Assembly (NCBI GenBank): GCA_041674745.1 | Contig: JBAYVD010000017.1 | Span: 1-64,000 of the forward strand | Source: UBA2040 sp041674745 | GTDB taxonomy: Bacteria; Bacteroidota; Bacteroidia; Flavobacteriales_D; Crocinitomicaceae | DNA length: 64,000 nt | Direction: 5' to 3' | Shown: in pieces, positions 8,273 through 17,509 of the stretch | Numbering within the stretch: the first letter of the stretch is position 1 | Layout of the letters: each line of letters begins with the position of its first letter | Notes under the pieces: model-generated | The model's input: the letters and a program-made list of their open reading frames with translations, nothing else | Told to the model about the DNA's origin: nothing | Databases searched by the model: none | Translations under genes and position numbers: made by a program

Positions 8273-9372
8273 TGGGCCGATCTTCCTTTGCCACTCTACT
8301 TTTGCTACTTAGTTCTTGTGTTTATCACGGACCCGATGATGACATTTCCATCGGCAATAAAAAGGTAAGTTTAATTCTCGATGATGCGCAAGCGACGCGT
8401 TTGGCTGCATTGCCGATGAAGTGCTTGGATCAAGAGTATCCCAACAAACTCAACCAAGTTTTAGCCGATTCAACAGAATTGCAGCGCCCAAAAGCTCTTC
8501 ATCCAGCGTTCTACGGTTGTTTTGACTGGCACAGTTCCGTTCACGGTCATTGGATGTTGGTAAGGTTGCTCCACGAATTTCCAAAAATGGACCAGCAAAA
8601 AATCCGAAAAGAATTGTACAACCGATTAAGTTCCGAAAACATCGCTGTGGAAACGGCTTATTTTGAATCGAAATACAACAATTCATTCGAGCGAACCTAT
8701 GGCTGGGCTTGGATTTTAAAATTACACGGTGAGCTTTTAACGCTGAATGATTCGTTGGGTAAACAATTGTCGGCAAATATGAATCCATTGGCCAGCTTAA
8801 TGGTAAAACGATACGAAGATTTTCTTCCAAAATTGAGTCATCCTTTGCGCTCGGGTGAACATATCAATACAGCTTTCGGTCTCTCCATGGCTTTCGATTA
8901 TGCCGTGCAAACAAAAAATACTGCGTTTAAAAAATTAATCGTTGAAAGAGCGAAAGCGTTTTACTTGAACGATGAAGATGCCAATCTCGATTATGAACCG
9001 AGCGGTTTCGACTTTTTGAGTCCAATTTTTGAAGAAATCCACTTGATGTGCAAAGTATTGCCCAGAAAAGAATTCAATGCTTGGTTGTACCGTTTTTTAC
9101 CCATTTTATTGAATCCCCGTTTCACCATTGAACCGGCGGTTGTAACCGATCGTTCAGATGGCAAATTGGTGCATTTGGATGGATTGAACTTGAGCCGTGC
9201 TTGGTGCATGTATGCCATCGCTCGAAGCGATAAAAAATTGCACCATTTGCGAAGAGTGGCAGACAAGCATTTGAAAAGTTCACTACCATCTATCGTCGAT
9301 GGCGATTACATGGGTGAGCATTGGTTGGCTTCGTTTGCCCTTTATGCCTTGTTGGAGCGTAAAATAAAATAA
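8272..9372 (+). CDS. DUF2891-family lipoprotein
   Basis: A 366-residue protein whose N-terminus has a short hydrophobic segment ending LLLLSSC, a lipobox with Cys16, so it is probably a lipoprotein exported to the envelope. The mature part matches DUF2891, with the hallmark HPAFYGCFDWHSSVHGHW and later YESPs of the same helical fold such as RTYGWAWILKLHGEL. DUF2891 is thought to adopt an alpha/alpha-barrel fold related to sugar-acting enzymes; its activity is unknown. Overlapping TAATG coupling to dxr suggests coordinated expression. In many relatives the gene after dxr is rseP, so this neighbour is unusual. Confidence 0.75.
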   Translation: MGRSSFATLLLLLSSCVYHGPDDDISIGNKKVSLILDDAQATRLAALPMKCLDQEYPNKLNQVLADSTELQRPKALHPAFYGCFDWHSSVHGHWMLVRLLHEFPKMDQQKIRKELYNRLSSENIAVETAYFESKYNNSFERTYGWAWILKLHGELLTLNDSLGKQLSANMNPLASLMVKRYEDFLPKLSHPLRSGEHINTAFGLSMAFDYAVQTKNTAFKKLIVERAKAFYLNDEDANLDYEPSGFDFLSPIFEEIHLMCKVLPRKEFNAWLYRFLPILLNPRFTIEPAVVTDRSDGKLVHLDGLNLSRAWCMYAIARSDKKLHHLRRVADKHLKSSLPSIVDGDYMGEHWLASFALYALLERKIK

Positions 9373-9374
9373 AA

Positions 9375-9400
9375 AAGGCTGCCAAAATTTTGACAGCCTT
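9375..9400. terminator. Bidirectional terminator between convergent genes
   Basis: The stem AAGGCTGCCAAAA/TTTTGACAGCCTT has one mismatch and is flanked by A and T runs. It separates the convergent DUF2891 and C1-peptidase genes. Confidence 0.75.
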
Positions 9401-9420
9401 CACTCCCAATTTTTTTGGAT

Positions 9421-10641
9421 TTATTTTAATTCCAATTTTTTGCGAATGTCTTTTTGAATCGCATCTTTGTGTAGATAAATGTTGATGGTTTTCAAATTGA
9501 AGTAATTCTCTGAAACGTACAAATAACCTTTTGGATAGTTGGTGGTTCCCCAAGAGTTTTTTACCAACAAGAAACGTGTTCCATTGGCTTCTTTGTAAAT
9601 CCCTACAATGTGCATTCCGTGGTCGTCTGTTGTGGTTTTGTTGTCATACCCCAATTGACGCATTTCCGGTGTAACTTTCAACTCTTTTACAGGATGATTG
9701 AATGCATTTGAACTTTTGTCTGCACCTGCATCTGAGAAGTTTTTATTGTCTTTTCCAATCACATCAATGGTAGATGGATCTTCAGGAACAATTGCCAAAC
9801 CATTTTTGAAGCTAAATCCTTTTTCAGAAACATCCGCTCCCCAAGCTACCGTATAGCCTTCTTTCAACGCATTTTCAACAACTGTCATCATGTCATCCAA
9901 AGGAACGTTGTAGCTTTCTCCCCACGCCCAGTTGTCTGGAATCTCGAGCATGCATTTTTTATAATTTTCGAAATGCGTGAAAGATGTTAAAGAAATATAG
10001 TCATCCATGTTCAAGCCTAATGAATTAGCGTAGGAACGAGGTGTGTATTTTTTTCCTTCGTACATGAATTCTTTTGGATCTGGACCTAAATACGCATCCA
10101 AAATACCATAAATAGCTGGTTTCCAATTGGTGCTCATCGCGGTTCCTCTTGTTCCTTCTTTTGATTTCAAAACACCGGCCATTGCTCCATCCAAAACATT
10201 GAACATTTCCGCATGATTGTGTGATTCTGCACCATTCACTAAACCAGTATATACCGATTCAGGAACTATTCCATATTTACGAATTACATATGGAATATCG
10301 TGAAAAGCACCTCCTTCTGAAAAGTTGATTTTTCCGTCCATACGCAAATATTTGTCTGCTTTGCTTTCGTAGGCTTTTCTGGCAATGTACATTTCAGACA
10401 AGATAGCTGGGTTTTTGTTTCCCATACGCATCAATTCCGATTCAAAAAAAGACAAGGCTGAAAAGCTCCAACAGGTTCCCGTGTAGCCTTGACTTTGAAC
10501 AGGTGTTGCGTCCAAAACCGCAATTTTTGTGAATTTGTATTCTGAATTTTCGCTGTTTTTTATGCTCCCAAGGTTGCCAAATTGTGCAAATAAGCTTCCC
10601 GAAACAAAGAGCGCAAGGCCCAATAAATGAGTTTTTTTCAT
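9421..10641 (-). CDS. Exported papain-like (C1B) cysteine peptidase
   Basis: A 406-residue protein of the bleomycin hydrolase/PepC-like C1 family with a signal peptide (MKKTHLLGLALFVSGSLFAQ), so it is exported. The oxyanion Gln51 and catalytic Cys57 lie in VQSQGYTGTCWSF, the catalytic His is in DDHGMHIVGIY (about 344), and the catalytic Asn362 lies in VKNSWGT. The triad is complete. Cytoplasmic PepC enzymes are aminopeptidases; exported Bacteroidota forms probably digest peptides in the periplasm or outside. An in-frame upstream start at 10689 would place residues ahead of the signal peptide and is not preferred. Confidence 0.9.
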   Translation of the reverse strand: MKKTHLLGLALFVSGSLFAQFGNLGSIKNSENSEYKFTKIAVLDATPVQSQGYTGTCWSFSALSFFESELMRMGNKNPAILSEMYIARKAYESKADKYLRMDGKINFSEGGAFHDIPYVIRKYGIVPESVYTGLVNGAESHNHAEMFNVLDGAMAGVLKSKEGTRGTAMSTNWKPAIYGILDAYLGPDPKEFMYEGKKYTPRSYANSLGLNMDDYISLTSFTHFENYKKCMLEIPDNWAWGESYNVPLDDMMTVVENALKEGYTVAWGADVSEKGFSFKNGLAIVPEDPSTIDVIGKDNKNFSDAGADKSSNAFNHPVKELKVTPEMRQLGYDNKTTTDDHGMHIVGIYKEANGTRFLLVKNSWGTTNYPKGYLYVSENYFNLKTINIYLHKDAIQKDIRKKLELK

Positions 10642-10750
10642 AGTTTTTTGATCTTCTATTTTTACTATATCAAACAAAGGTTGTACCAAAGATTATTTCT
10701 TACCAACCTTTCTGTTCCGTAAAGATAAGGAAATCTAAAAAGAATGCGAA

Positions 10751-11956
10751 TTATTGAAGAATCCAACCGGAATAACCTTCCGTTTTTGTTTTGGAAATAA
10801 TGGCTTGCATTTCTGCAGGGTTTTTGGAACCTCCTGCACTAACACGAACTAAACCTGTTGACGTTGTTAAAATCTGTCCTTTCAAACCTTTCGCTTTCAT
10901 CTCTTTCAGCATGGTTTCTGCATTTTCATGATTGCTGTAACAGCCAACAATGTATTGAGGCGAAGAAACAGTGTTTATGACAATCGGTTTTTCCTTCGGC
11001 GCAGGAATCGCTGCAATTTTTGGTTCCAATGGAATGGGTTTCTCTACCAAAACTACATTTGTTTTTTCGTTCTCTTCTTCCTTTAAACGAACTGGAATAA
11101 ACAAACCGTCGTCAAATTTATAGGAATAAACTTCCACCTCTTTCCCCAATTTTTTAATAGATTCTTGAAAAGAAATTTCTTGCTCTTTTTTGTCGATTTG
11201 AAACGTAAAACTGTTTTGTTGGTAAACACCTTCACCTGCTTGATAAGCTGGATTGAAATCGCGAATTGAGATCATTCCTGATTCCAACACCTTGGTCTTC
11301 ATGGGAATCCAATACGTATAAAAGGCAAAAGGCAACAAAGCCGCCGCCGCAACGTACCGCCACACTTTCTTGCGCGGGGTGAATTCTTCATTGAGTTCAA
11401 TAATCTTCGCTGCTGGCTCTGGCACGACTGGTGAAACCGGAATTTCTCGTGGAGAAAAATCCATTTTATCATCGGCAACTAGGGAAGGCGCAACCGCAAT
11501 TTTATCTGGTCGATGCTGGTATTCAGCAATTTTCACTTCTTCTTCCGTAATGAAATGCACTTTGCTCAAACCATAGGATTGCAACAACAAATTAAAAAAT
11601 CGATCTTGCTCGAAACTTATATTGCGCTCTGCATCTAGGTACAAATGACCAATTTTGTCAATACTTACGCGTTGCCCTTCTTTCAGTCGAGCATTCCAAT
11701 TGTCTACATTTTCTTTCAGCAATTGTTCCGCAGAGGCGTATTCTAATCCTTCTTGCTTGGACAAATGGGCAATTAACAATCCATCATTGTTCATCAATTG
11801 ACGGTTGAAAAGCACCGATTTGCGGGGAGGCTGCATGATTCCCGAACGCATATCAATCACTGCGCTAGTGGATTGCGCAACAAAACCACCAAATGATGGA
11901 ACCACCACACAATTGTGACGGAGCAATAAATTTACGATGGCTTCTTCTAGGATCAT
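10751..11956 (-). CDS. HU-CCDC81/SPOR-domain cell-envelope protein
   Basis: A 401-residue single-pass membrane protein. Residues 1-150 look like the HU-related domain of the HU-CCDC81/SPOR family (NCVVVPSFGGFVAQ, PPRKSVLFNRQLMNNDGLL, EGQRVSIDKIGHL). A membrane segment follows at about 198-217, then a periplasmic linker, then a SPOR domain (about 330-401, QYIVGCYSNHENAETML). SPOR domains bind denuded peptidoglycan at division sites, so a role in cell division or envelope organisation is likely. The start is ATG 11956, which lies 6 nt from a TAnnTTTG box; an earlier in-frame TTG overlaps that box. Confidence 0.8.
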   Translation of the reverse strand: MILEEAIVNLLLRHNCVVVPSFGGFVAQSTSAVIDMRSGIMQPPRKSVLFNRQLMNNDGLLIAHLSKQEGLEYASAEQLLKENVDNWNARLKEGQRVSIDKIGHLYLDAERNISFEQDRFFNLLLQSYGLSKVHFITEEEVKIAEYQHRPDKIAVAPSLVADDKMDFSPREIPVSPVVPEPAAKIIELNEEFTPRKKVWRYVAAAALLPFAFYTYWIPMKTKVLESGMISIRDFNPAYQAGEGVYQQNSFTFQIDKKEQEISFQESIKKLGKEVEVYSYKFDDGLFIPVRLKEEENEKTNVVLVEKPIPLEPKIAAIPAPKEKPIVINTVSSPQYIVGCYSNHENAETMLKEMKAKGLKGQILTTSTGLVRVSAGGSKNPAEMQAIISKTKTEGYSGWILQ

Positions 11957-11962
11957 TTGTAA

Positions 11963-11970
11963 CAAAGATA
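11963..11970 (-). promoter_or_regulatory. -7 box TATCTTTG, HU-SPOR gene
   Basis: An exact TAnnTTTG match on the minus strand, 6 nt from the start codon. Confidence 0.55.
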
Positions 11971-12017
11971 AAAAATTCCTTTGCGGTATACAAATTACGG
12001 ATAAACCACCGAATTGG

Positions 12018-12749
12018 TTACAAAAATGGCAAGACCTTTTCTACATCTTCTGGCACATCAATGTTGGGCGTTTCTATCTCCGTTGTGGCCACTCGAATAG
12101 AAAAACCATGATACAACCAACGCAATTGTTCCAATGACTCCACTTGTTCCAGAATAGACTTCTCCAATTTCACCAACCTTTTTAACGTTGCTGAACGATA
12201 CGCATACAAACCGATGTGTCGCATAAATGGAAACTCTTTCACTATGGATTCCTTCGCGTGAAAGGTATTTGGAATCGCACTTCTTGAAAAATACAGTGCA
12301 TCATTCTTTGCATTAGTCACCAACTTTATTCGATTCGGATTGGAAAAATCTTCAAGTGAGACATCTTTGATTCCAAGCGTTGCAATTTCTACTGATTCGT
12401 CTTGAAAAACACGCAACAATTCATCAATTTGTTGGGAAGAAACCAACGGTTCGTCTCCCTGTATATTCAAAACAATGTCATAACCTTCGTGCCGTGAAAG
12501 CACTTCACCACACCGATCCGTTCCGCTCGGATGTTCTTTTTCTGTCATTTCCACCAAACCTCCGAAAGAAAGTACTTCATCGTAGATGCGCTGGTCGTCT
12601 GTAGCTACAATCACTTCTGTCAACAGATTGCTGCGTTTTGCTCCTTCATAAACACGTTGAATCATTGATTTTCCTTTCAAATCAATCAGCGGTTTTCCAG
12701 GAAAGCGAGTCGAGTCAAAACGCGCTGGTATAACACCCAATACTTTCAT
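12018..12749 (-). CDS. kdsB: 3-deoxy-manno-octulosonate cytidylyltransferase
   Basis: A 243-residue enzyme that activates Kdo with CTP to CMP-Kdo for lipopolysaccharide inner-core synthesis. It has the nucleotidyltransferase motif IPARFDSTRFPGKPL at the N-terminus, then IVATDD, HPSGTDRCGEV and NIQGDEPLV (metal and CTP binding). It is full length for the family. The start is ATG 12749; an in-frame TTG 6 nt earlier is possible. It diverges from dprA across a 92-bp gap. It shows that this organism makes Kdo-containing LPS. Confidence 0.95.
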   Translation of the reverse strand: MKVLGVIPARFDSTRFPGKPLIDLKGKSMIQRVYEGAKRSNLLTEVIVATDDQRIYDEVLSFGGLVEMTEKEHPSGTDRCGEVLSRHEGYDIVLNIQGDEPLVSSQQIDELLRVFQDESVEIATLGIKDVSLEDFSNPNRIKLVTNAKNDALYFSRSAIPNTFHAKESIVKEFPFMRHIGLYAYRSATLKRLVKLEKSILEQVESLEQLRWLYHGFSIRVATTEIETPNIDVPEDVEKVLPFL

Positions 12750-12841
12750 TTTCAATGGTTTATTTGAAAAAATAAATTTTTCTGTCGATTACAAAATAAG
12801 TCATATTTATTCGTAAATTTAAGTAACAAACGAAAAAAACT

Positions 12842-13945
12842 GTGCATTCTACACTACTACAGCAGCAAATTGCTCTTTCCTTTTTACAAGGTATCGGTTC
12901 CATTCGCGCCCGGCTTTTACTTTCAAAAGTCCCCGATGTCAGCGCGATTTTCACCCATTCTTTGAGAGATTTAGAATATTCAACGGGACTGTCAAAGAAA
13001 ATTCTCAAGCAAATGAACCGTGAATTCGCGCTTCAGCAAGCAGAAAAACAATTGTCCTTTTTTGAGAAAAACAAGGTACAAAGCTACTTTATTCAGCACC
13101 CAGATTATCCAAGACGGTTGAAACAATGTGAAGATGCACCAACGCTATTATTTGGGACTGGCAATTTGGACCTAAATCCTTTGCGCTCGATTGCTGTCGT
13201 TGGCACGAGAAACGCGACGGATTACGGGCGAGAAATCTGTGAAAATCTCATTTCCTCGTTGGTGGGAAAAAACGTATTGGTCGTGAGTGGCATGGCGTAT
13301 GGAATCGATATCTGTGTGCATCAACTTTGTGTAAAATACAATGTGCCCACCATTGGTGTTTTGGGTCATGGATTGGATCGTTTGTACCCAAGCGCACACA
13401 AAAGTACCGCTCAAAAAATGACAGCAACAGGCGGTTTACTCACTGAATTCTTGCCAGGCACCAATCCCGACCGAGAAAATTTCCCCATGCGCAACCGCAT
13501 CGTTGCGGGTATGTGTGATGCCACCATTGTGGTAGAAAGCAAAAACAAAGGAGGATCGCTTATTACCGCCGATTTAGCGAATGATTACAGCCGCGATGTC
13601 TTCGCTGTGCCGGGATGTATTGGTCAAACCTATTCTGAAGGCTGTAATGCGCTTATTTCAGTGTCCAAAGCTCATTTGTATCGAAGTCCAGAACATTTTT
13701 TGAAATGGATGGATTGGGGTGAAAGCAAAAAACCGGTAAAAGCGCAACGGCAACTTTTCAATTCTTTGAGCGAAGATGAAAAATCGATGATGGAAATTTT
13801 GCAAACGGAGGGCGAACAACACATGGATTCACTCGCTTTGAAAAGTAAATTGCCCATATCGAAAACAAGCGTGGTTTTGTTTCAATTAGAAATGAATGGC
13901 TTGGTAAAAGCTTTGCCCGGAAAGAAATATGTTTTGGTCGCTTAA
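12842..13945 (+). CDS. dprA: DNA-processing protein DprA
   Basis: A 367-residue protein that loads RecA on incoming single-stranded DNA during natural transformation. The N-terminal region has a helix-hairpin-helix (FLQGIGSIRARLLL). The Rossmann core (about 115-300) carries SIAVVGTRNATDYG, VVSGMAYGID, GVLGHGLDRLYP, FPMRNRIVAGM and GGSLITADLA. A C-terminal winged-helix-like segment follows (about 310-365). No ATG is available upstream of the conserved region, so GTG 12842 is the probable start. Together with comF (27456-28184) it suggests competence genes, although both are widely conserved in non-competent species. Confidence 0.93.
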   Translation: MHSTLLQQQIALSFLQGIGSIRARLLLSKVPDVSAIFTHSLRDLEYSTGLSKKILKQMNREFALQQAEKQLSFFEKNKVQSYFIQHPDYPRRLKQCEDAPTLLFGTGNLDLNPLRSIAVVGTRNATDYGREICENLISSLVGKNVLVVSGMAYGIDICVHQLCVKYNVPTIGVLGHGLDRLYPSAHKSTAQKMTATGGLLTEFLPGTNPDRENFPMRNRIVAGMCDATIVVESKNKGGSLITADLANDYSRDVFAVPGCIGQTYSEGCNALISVSKAHLYRSPEHFLKWMDWGESKKPVKAQRQLFNSLSEDEKSMMEILQTEGEQHMDSLALKSKLPISKTSVVLFQLEMNGLVKALPGKKYVLVA

Positions 13946-13956
13946 AGGCACAAAAA

Positions 13957-13984
13957 AAGCCGTTTGAATTTCTCCAAACGGCTT
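13957..13984. terminator. Bidirectional terminator, dprA / PpiD-like
   Basis: A perfect 10-bp stem AAGCCGTTTG/CAAACGGCTT with an 8-nt loop, between two convergent genes. It is preceded by a run of A on the plus strand, giving a U tract for the minus-strand transcript. Confidence 0.8.
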
Positions 13985-14002
13985 GATTAAAGTTTCAAAA
14001 TT

Positions 14003-16207
14003 TTATCTTCTTACGCCAATTTTCAAAAAACGACGGTTATCAACCACTTTCGCTTTTTCAATCAACGCTGCTTTCGCTAAATTTCCAGCACTTTGACGGT
14101 TGGAAGCCAATAAGGTTTCTCTTTCTGCTGTATAATTTGAAGTTGCAGGTGCTTTTGTTGTTTTATCAATACGAACTACATAAACACCATTTTTCCCTTT
14201 CAACGGAACTGTTTTTTGACCGTCTTTCAATCCAGAGAAAATAGCGCCGATAATTTCTGGCTCATATCCTGCTTCACCAATTTGTGGGTTTGAGAAGGTT
14301 ACTTCCGCTTTTCCCAAAATAGAATTTGCTTTTTTCGCCAAGGCATCCATAGACATTGTACCATTCATCAATGCTATGAAACGTTTTGCTTTTTTCTCTT
14401 CGATTACTTTCTTACGCATGCTTTCTTCCACATCTTCAAAAGTAGGAGTCCCTGCTTCTTTCACGGATGAAATCATAGCAATGATGTATCTGTTTTTGTC
14501 TTTGATCGGCGCGCTGCACAAGGTTCCAGCTTCCACATCTTCTTCAAATGCCATTTTAATTATTTTGTCTTCAGCAAAAACAGTATTAAAACCATAAATA
14601 ATTGGTTTGTTTTCTGTAATAGTAATCGGACGAACAAAATAACCTGCTTTGGAAGCGATGGTATCAAAAACGGCCACTTTTGATTTGATATCGTTTTTCG
14701 CTTTTGCTCTTGCATCAATTTTGTACAACAAATCGTAAATTTTCGATTCTGTTTCAGAAACCGTTTCCATACTTGGCACTAACGTTTGTTGCACAACTGC
14801 CAATAGTGGGAATTTAACAGACGATCTTTCCATTGCTTCCATTATGTGGAAACCGAAATCCGTTTGTACCACTCCAATCGTTCCAATTGGTTTTTCAACC
14901 GCAAATTTTGAAAATTCAGGAACCATCTCGTAGTCCATGAAATTCTCGTACACACCTCCTTTGTCTTTTGAACCTGGATCTTCTGTGTATTTCGTAACGT
15001 ATTCTGCGAAGTTGTCTTTGTTAATCAAAGCCACCAAACTATCCGCCGTTTTACGCACGATAGCAACTTTCGCTGAATCTGCACGCGGCGCCGACAATAG
15101 AATGTGACGTGCTTTCAAGACATTGGTGTTGAAACCTAACACTTTTGCAATTCTAGTTGTTCCATTATCTGAATAAGGTCCAACAATCTGACCAACGCTA
15201 GCATTTTTGAAAACAGAGTCCATGATTGCTGGATAGGTCAATCCTTGTCTTGCTTTTTCGTCTCCTTCTGGTTTGAAGGTTGCTTGCGTATTGCTTTGGT
15301 AAAATTTAAATTCAGAATTTTTCAAAATAAAGAGTGAATCTTTCGTTGTTGCAGCAAAACCTTTTTTCAAGGTTGTCATTTTATCGTTGAACGATTTGAT
15401 ATCCGATTTGGAAGGTTCAACAGAAATATCGAAGTAACGAACATCACGGCTTGCGAATTTATTTTCGTACTGTTTCTCCGTTTTGTGTTCGTTGTAATAT
15501 TCTTTTACTTCCTCGTCTTTTACTGTGATTTTGTCATCTGCCAAATCCGTGTAACGTTTCGCTACGAAAGAAACACTTTTGATTTCCTTTTGAGCTACAT
15601 AATCTTCTTCTGCTTCCAATTTAGTTACATAGACCCCTTGCGCCAACAAAGAGAAGTATTTTTCTTGTCTTCTTCTTTCTGAATAATCCTTTTTGATTTT
15701 TTCCCAAGAATCTCTTTCAGTTGCTTCTTTCGAATTTTCCATTTGGTCAATACGTTGTTGCAACAATTTTGCATTGAATTGTCCCGTAGCAGAATCCGTA
15801 AAGTTTTGCGCCAAATCTTGCATTACTTGAAATCCTTCACGGCCGAACAAGTATGCGTCAAATTCATTTTTACCAACATTCAAGTTCAACGCCTCAATTT
15901 CTTTGTCAATAACGGTTGTTTCAACCAAGTAATTCCAAGCTTTGTCATTGGACGCATCCTGATCTTTTTGTGTGAACTCTTTTTGTTGTTGAGCCGCATT
16001 GTTTTTATCTTGGTCAGTAACGTTTTGCGCCATTTCCTCATAAGCCGCGAAATCCACGCTCTCGCCACTTATCGTTCCATAACCAATTTGATCACCTCTT
16101 CCTCCTGAAAAACTTTTCCAGTCGCCCAATATAAAAGCAAGAAGCGCGACCCCGATAATGATTACCAAAAGAGCTGATTTTTCTCGTATTTTTCCTATTA
16201 ATGCCAT
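14003..16207 (-). CDS. PpiD-like peptidylprolyl isomerase/periplasmic chaperone
   Basis: A 734-residue membrane-anchored foldase. The start is MALIGKIREKS, followed by a single membrane segment (about 11-29), the arrangement of PpiD/SurA_N proteins. A long helical SurA-like chaperone region follows. A parvulin (PPIC) domain lies at about 363-460, marked by KARHILLSAP, KYTEDPGSKDKGG and VQTDFGFHIM. A second, degenerate PPIC-like region may lie at 560-690. It assists folding of outer-membrane and secreted proteins after Sec export. An ATG 63 nt further upstream is not preferred, since it would add residues before the conserved start. Flanked by its own terminator. Confidence 0.88.
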   Translation of the reverse strand: MALIGKIREKSALLVIIIGVALLAFILGDWKSFSGGRGDQIGYGTISGESVDFAAYEEMAQNVTDQDKNNAAQQQKEFTQKDQDASNDKAWNYLVETTVIDKEIEALNLNVGKNEFDAYLFGREGFQVMQDLAQNFTDSATGQFNAKLLQQRIDQMENSKEATERDSWEKIKKDYSERRRQEKYFSLLAQGVYVTKLEAEEDYVAQKEIKSVSFVAKRYTDLADDKITVKDEEVKEYYNEHKTEKQYENKFASRDVRYFDISVEPSKSDIKSFNDKMTTLKKGFAATTKDSLFILKNSEFKFYQSNTQATFKPEGDEKARQGLTYPAIMDSVFKNASVGQIVGPYSDNGTTRIAKVLGFNTNVLKARHILLSAPRADSAKVAIVRKTADSLVALINKDNFAEYVTKYTEDPGSKDKGGVYENFMDYEMVPEFSKFAVEKPIGTIGVVQTDFGFHIMEAMERSSVKFPLLAVVQQTLVPSMETVSETESKIYDLLYKIDARAKAKNDIKSKVAVFDTIASKAGYFVRPITITENKPIIYGFNTVFAEDKIIKMAFEEDVEAGTLCSAPIKDKNRYIIAMISSVKEAGTPTFEDVEESMRKKVIEEKKAKRFIALMNGTMSMDALAKKANSILGKAEVTFSNPQIGEAGYEPEIIGAIFSGLKDGQKTVPLKGKNGVYVVRIDKTTKAPATSNYTAERETLLASNRQSAGNLAKAALIEKAKVVDNRRFLKIGVRR

Positions 16208-16355
16208 TTGTCTAAAAATTAAGGGTGCGAATATAATTAGATGAATCGACTTTAAAAAATTTAGAAGCAAGTTTCCAAGGATTTACGGAAAATAAGTCGA
16301 GCCAAGCACTAAGATTTTGTCTAAAACCGTGAATTCTTCTCTGGCTAAACTTGTC

Positions 16356-16381
16356 TTTATCCACTTTCTTTCGTGGATAAA
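16356..16381. promoter_or_regulatory. Inverted repeat with two TTATCCAC half sites
   Basis: A perfect 9-bp inverted repeat, TTTATCCAC (16356-16364) and GTGGATAAA (16373-16381), with an 8-nt spacer, lies in the 237-bp gap between the divergent PpiD-like and OmpA-like genes. Each arm contains 8 of the 9 bases of a DnaA box (TTATCCACA). It could be a DnaA or other dimeric operator; the assignment is uncertain. Confidence 0.4.
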
Positions 16382-16444
16382 TACAAACGACGTTTCCCAA
16401 AAACCTCAATATTTAGGCGACTTTTGTGTAGAAATTTTCTATTT

Positions 16445-17407
16445 ATGAAATACATTGCTCAAATATTGGTCTTCCTTTTCGTTCTTTTTGCCTGTGTGCC
16501 AGCAAAAAAATACAATGAACTTCTGGAAAAAGAAAAATTGTGTGCAGATGAATTAGCCAAATACAAAACGTCCTCCTTGACTTTTGAAGGGCAGGCAGCT
16601 GATTATCAATCCCGTTACAATATTTTGACTCAAGAAGTTGCTGCATTGAAGCAAGATACCGCTACAATGGGTCAAAATTTCCGAATGCTCCAAGTGCAAT
16701 ACAGCAAAATGTCCGCGCAAAACGTGGCATTAGAGAACATGTTCGATACCTATAAAAAATCGGGTGAAAAGACAACGGCCGGTCTTCAAATGGATTTGGA
16801 AGCAAAGAATTTAGAATTGCAGCGAAAACAAGATGTGCTGAACACCTTGGAAAAAGATTTAGCATCGAAAGAAGCGCTATTGGCTGAACGTGAAGCACGC
16901 GTAAATGAACTTGAAGAAGCCATTTCTAGAAAAGATGAAGCACAAAAACAATTGAAGGCGCGGGTTTCAAATGCCTTGAGTGGATTTGAAAACAAAGGAT
17001 TGACCGTCGTACAGAAAAATGGAAAAATCTACGTGAGTTTAGAAGCAAAATTGCTTTTCAACTCCGGAAGTACAGCGGTTGAAACAGAAGGGAAAAAAGC
17101 ATTGATTGAATTGGCAAAAGTGCTCCAAAACGAAAAAGATTTGGAAATCATCGTGGAAGGTCACACAGATTCAGACAAGCTTTCTAGCGCAACGAGCCCG
17201 AAAAACAATTGGGAACTTTCCGTTCTTCGTGCTACTTCTGTCGTGGAAATTATGTTAGCCAATTCAACGATGGATCCAACCAAATTGATGCCTGCTGGAC
17301 GTTCCCAATTTCTACCAGTAGATCCTGCTGATAAAGCAAAAAACAGACGCATTGAAATTATCATTTCACCCAACTTAAACGAATTGTTCGACATTATTTC
17401 AAAGTAA
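16445..17407 (+). CDS. OmpA-family lipoprotein
   Basis: A 320-residue outer-membrane lipoprotein. The start at 16445 gives a lipoprotein signal (MKYIAQILVFLFVLFAC, Cys17). Residues about 30-190 are a long coiled coil. An OmpA-like peptidoglycan-binding domain occupies about 205-315 (EIIVEGHTDSDKL, WELSVLRATSVVEIML, PAGRSQFLPVDP, KNRRIEIIISP). It probably links the outer membrane to peptidoglycan. An upstream start at 16373 would break the lipobox context. It is followed by a strong terminator and diverges from the PpiD-like gene. Confidence 0.88.
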   Translation: MKYIAQILVFLFVLFACVPAKKYNELLEKEKLCADELAKYKTSSLTFEGQAADYQSRYNILTQEVAALKQDTATMGQNFRMLQVQYSKMSAQNVALENMFDTYKKSGEKTTAGLQMDLEAKNLELQRKQDVLNTLEKDLASKEALLAEREARVNELEEAISRKDEAQKQLKARVSNALSGFENKGLTVVQKNGKIYVSLEAKLLFNSGSTAVETEGKKALIELAKVLQNEKDLEIIVEGHTDSDKLSSATSPKNNWELSVLRATSVVEIMLANSTMDPTKLMPAGRSQFLPVDPADKAKNRRIEIIISPNLNELFDIISK

Positions 17408-17430
17408 TATCTCCGAATATCAACTAGACG

Positions 17431-17467
17431 AAAAAACCCTGCTATATCCTTATGGCAGGGTTTTTTT
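17431..17467 (+). terminator. Terminator of OmpA lipoprotein gene
   Basis: A hairpin (CCCTGC/GCAGGG, extended by A/T pairs) is followed by seven T residues. Confidence 0.8.
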
Positions 17468-17495
17468 GTGGGCCTGCTTTTTCAATGGATTCTTG

Positions 17496-17503
17496 TATTT
17501 TTG
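17496..17503 (+). promoter_or_regulatory. -7 box TATTTTTG, uvrC
   Basis: A TAnnTTTG match 6 nt before the uvrC ATG, so the transcript is predicted to be leaderless. Confidence 0.5.
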
Positions 17504-17509
17504 TAGTCC

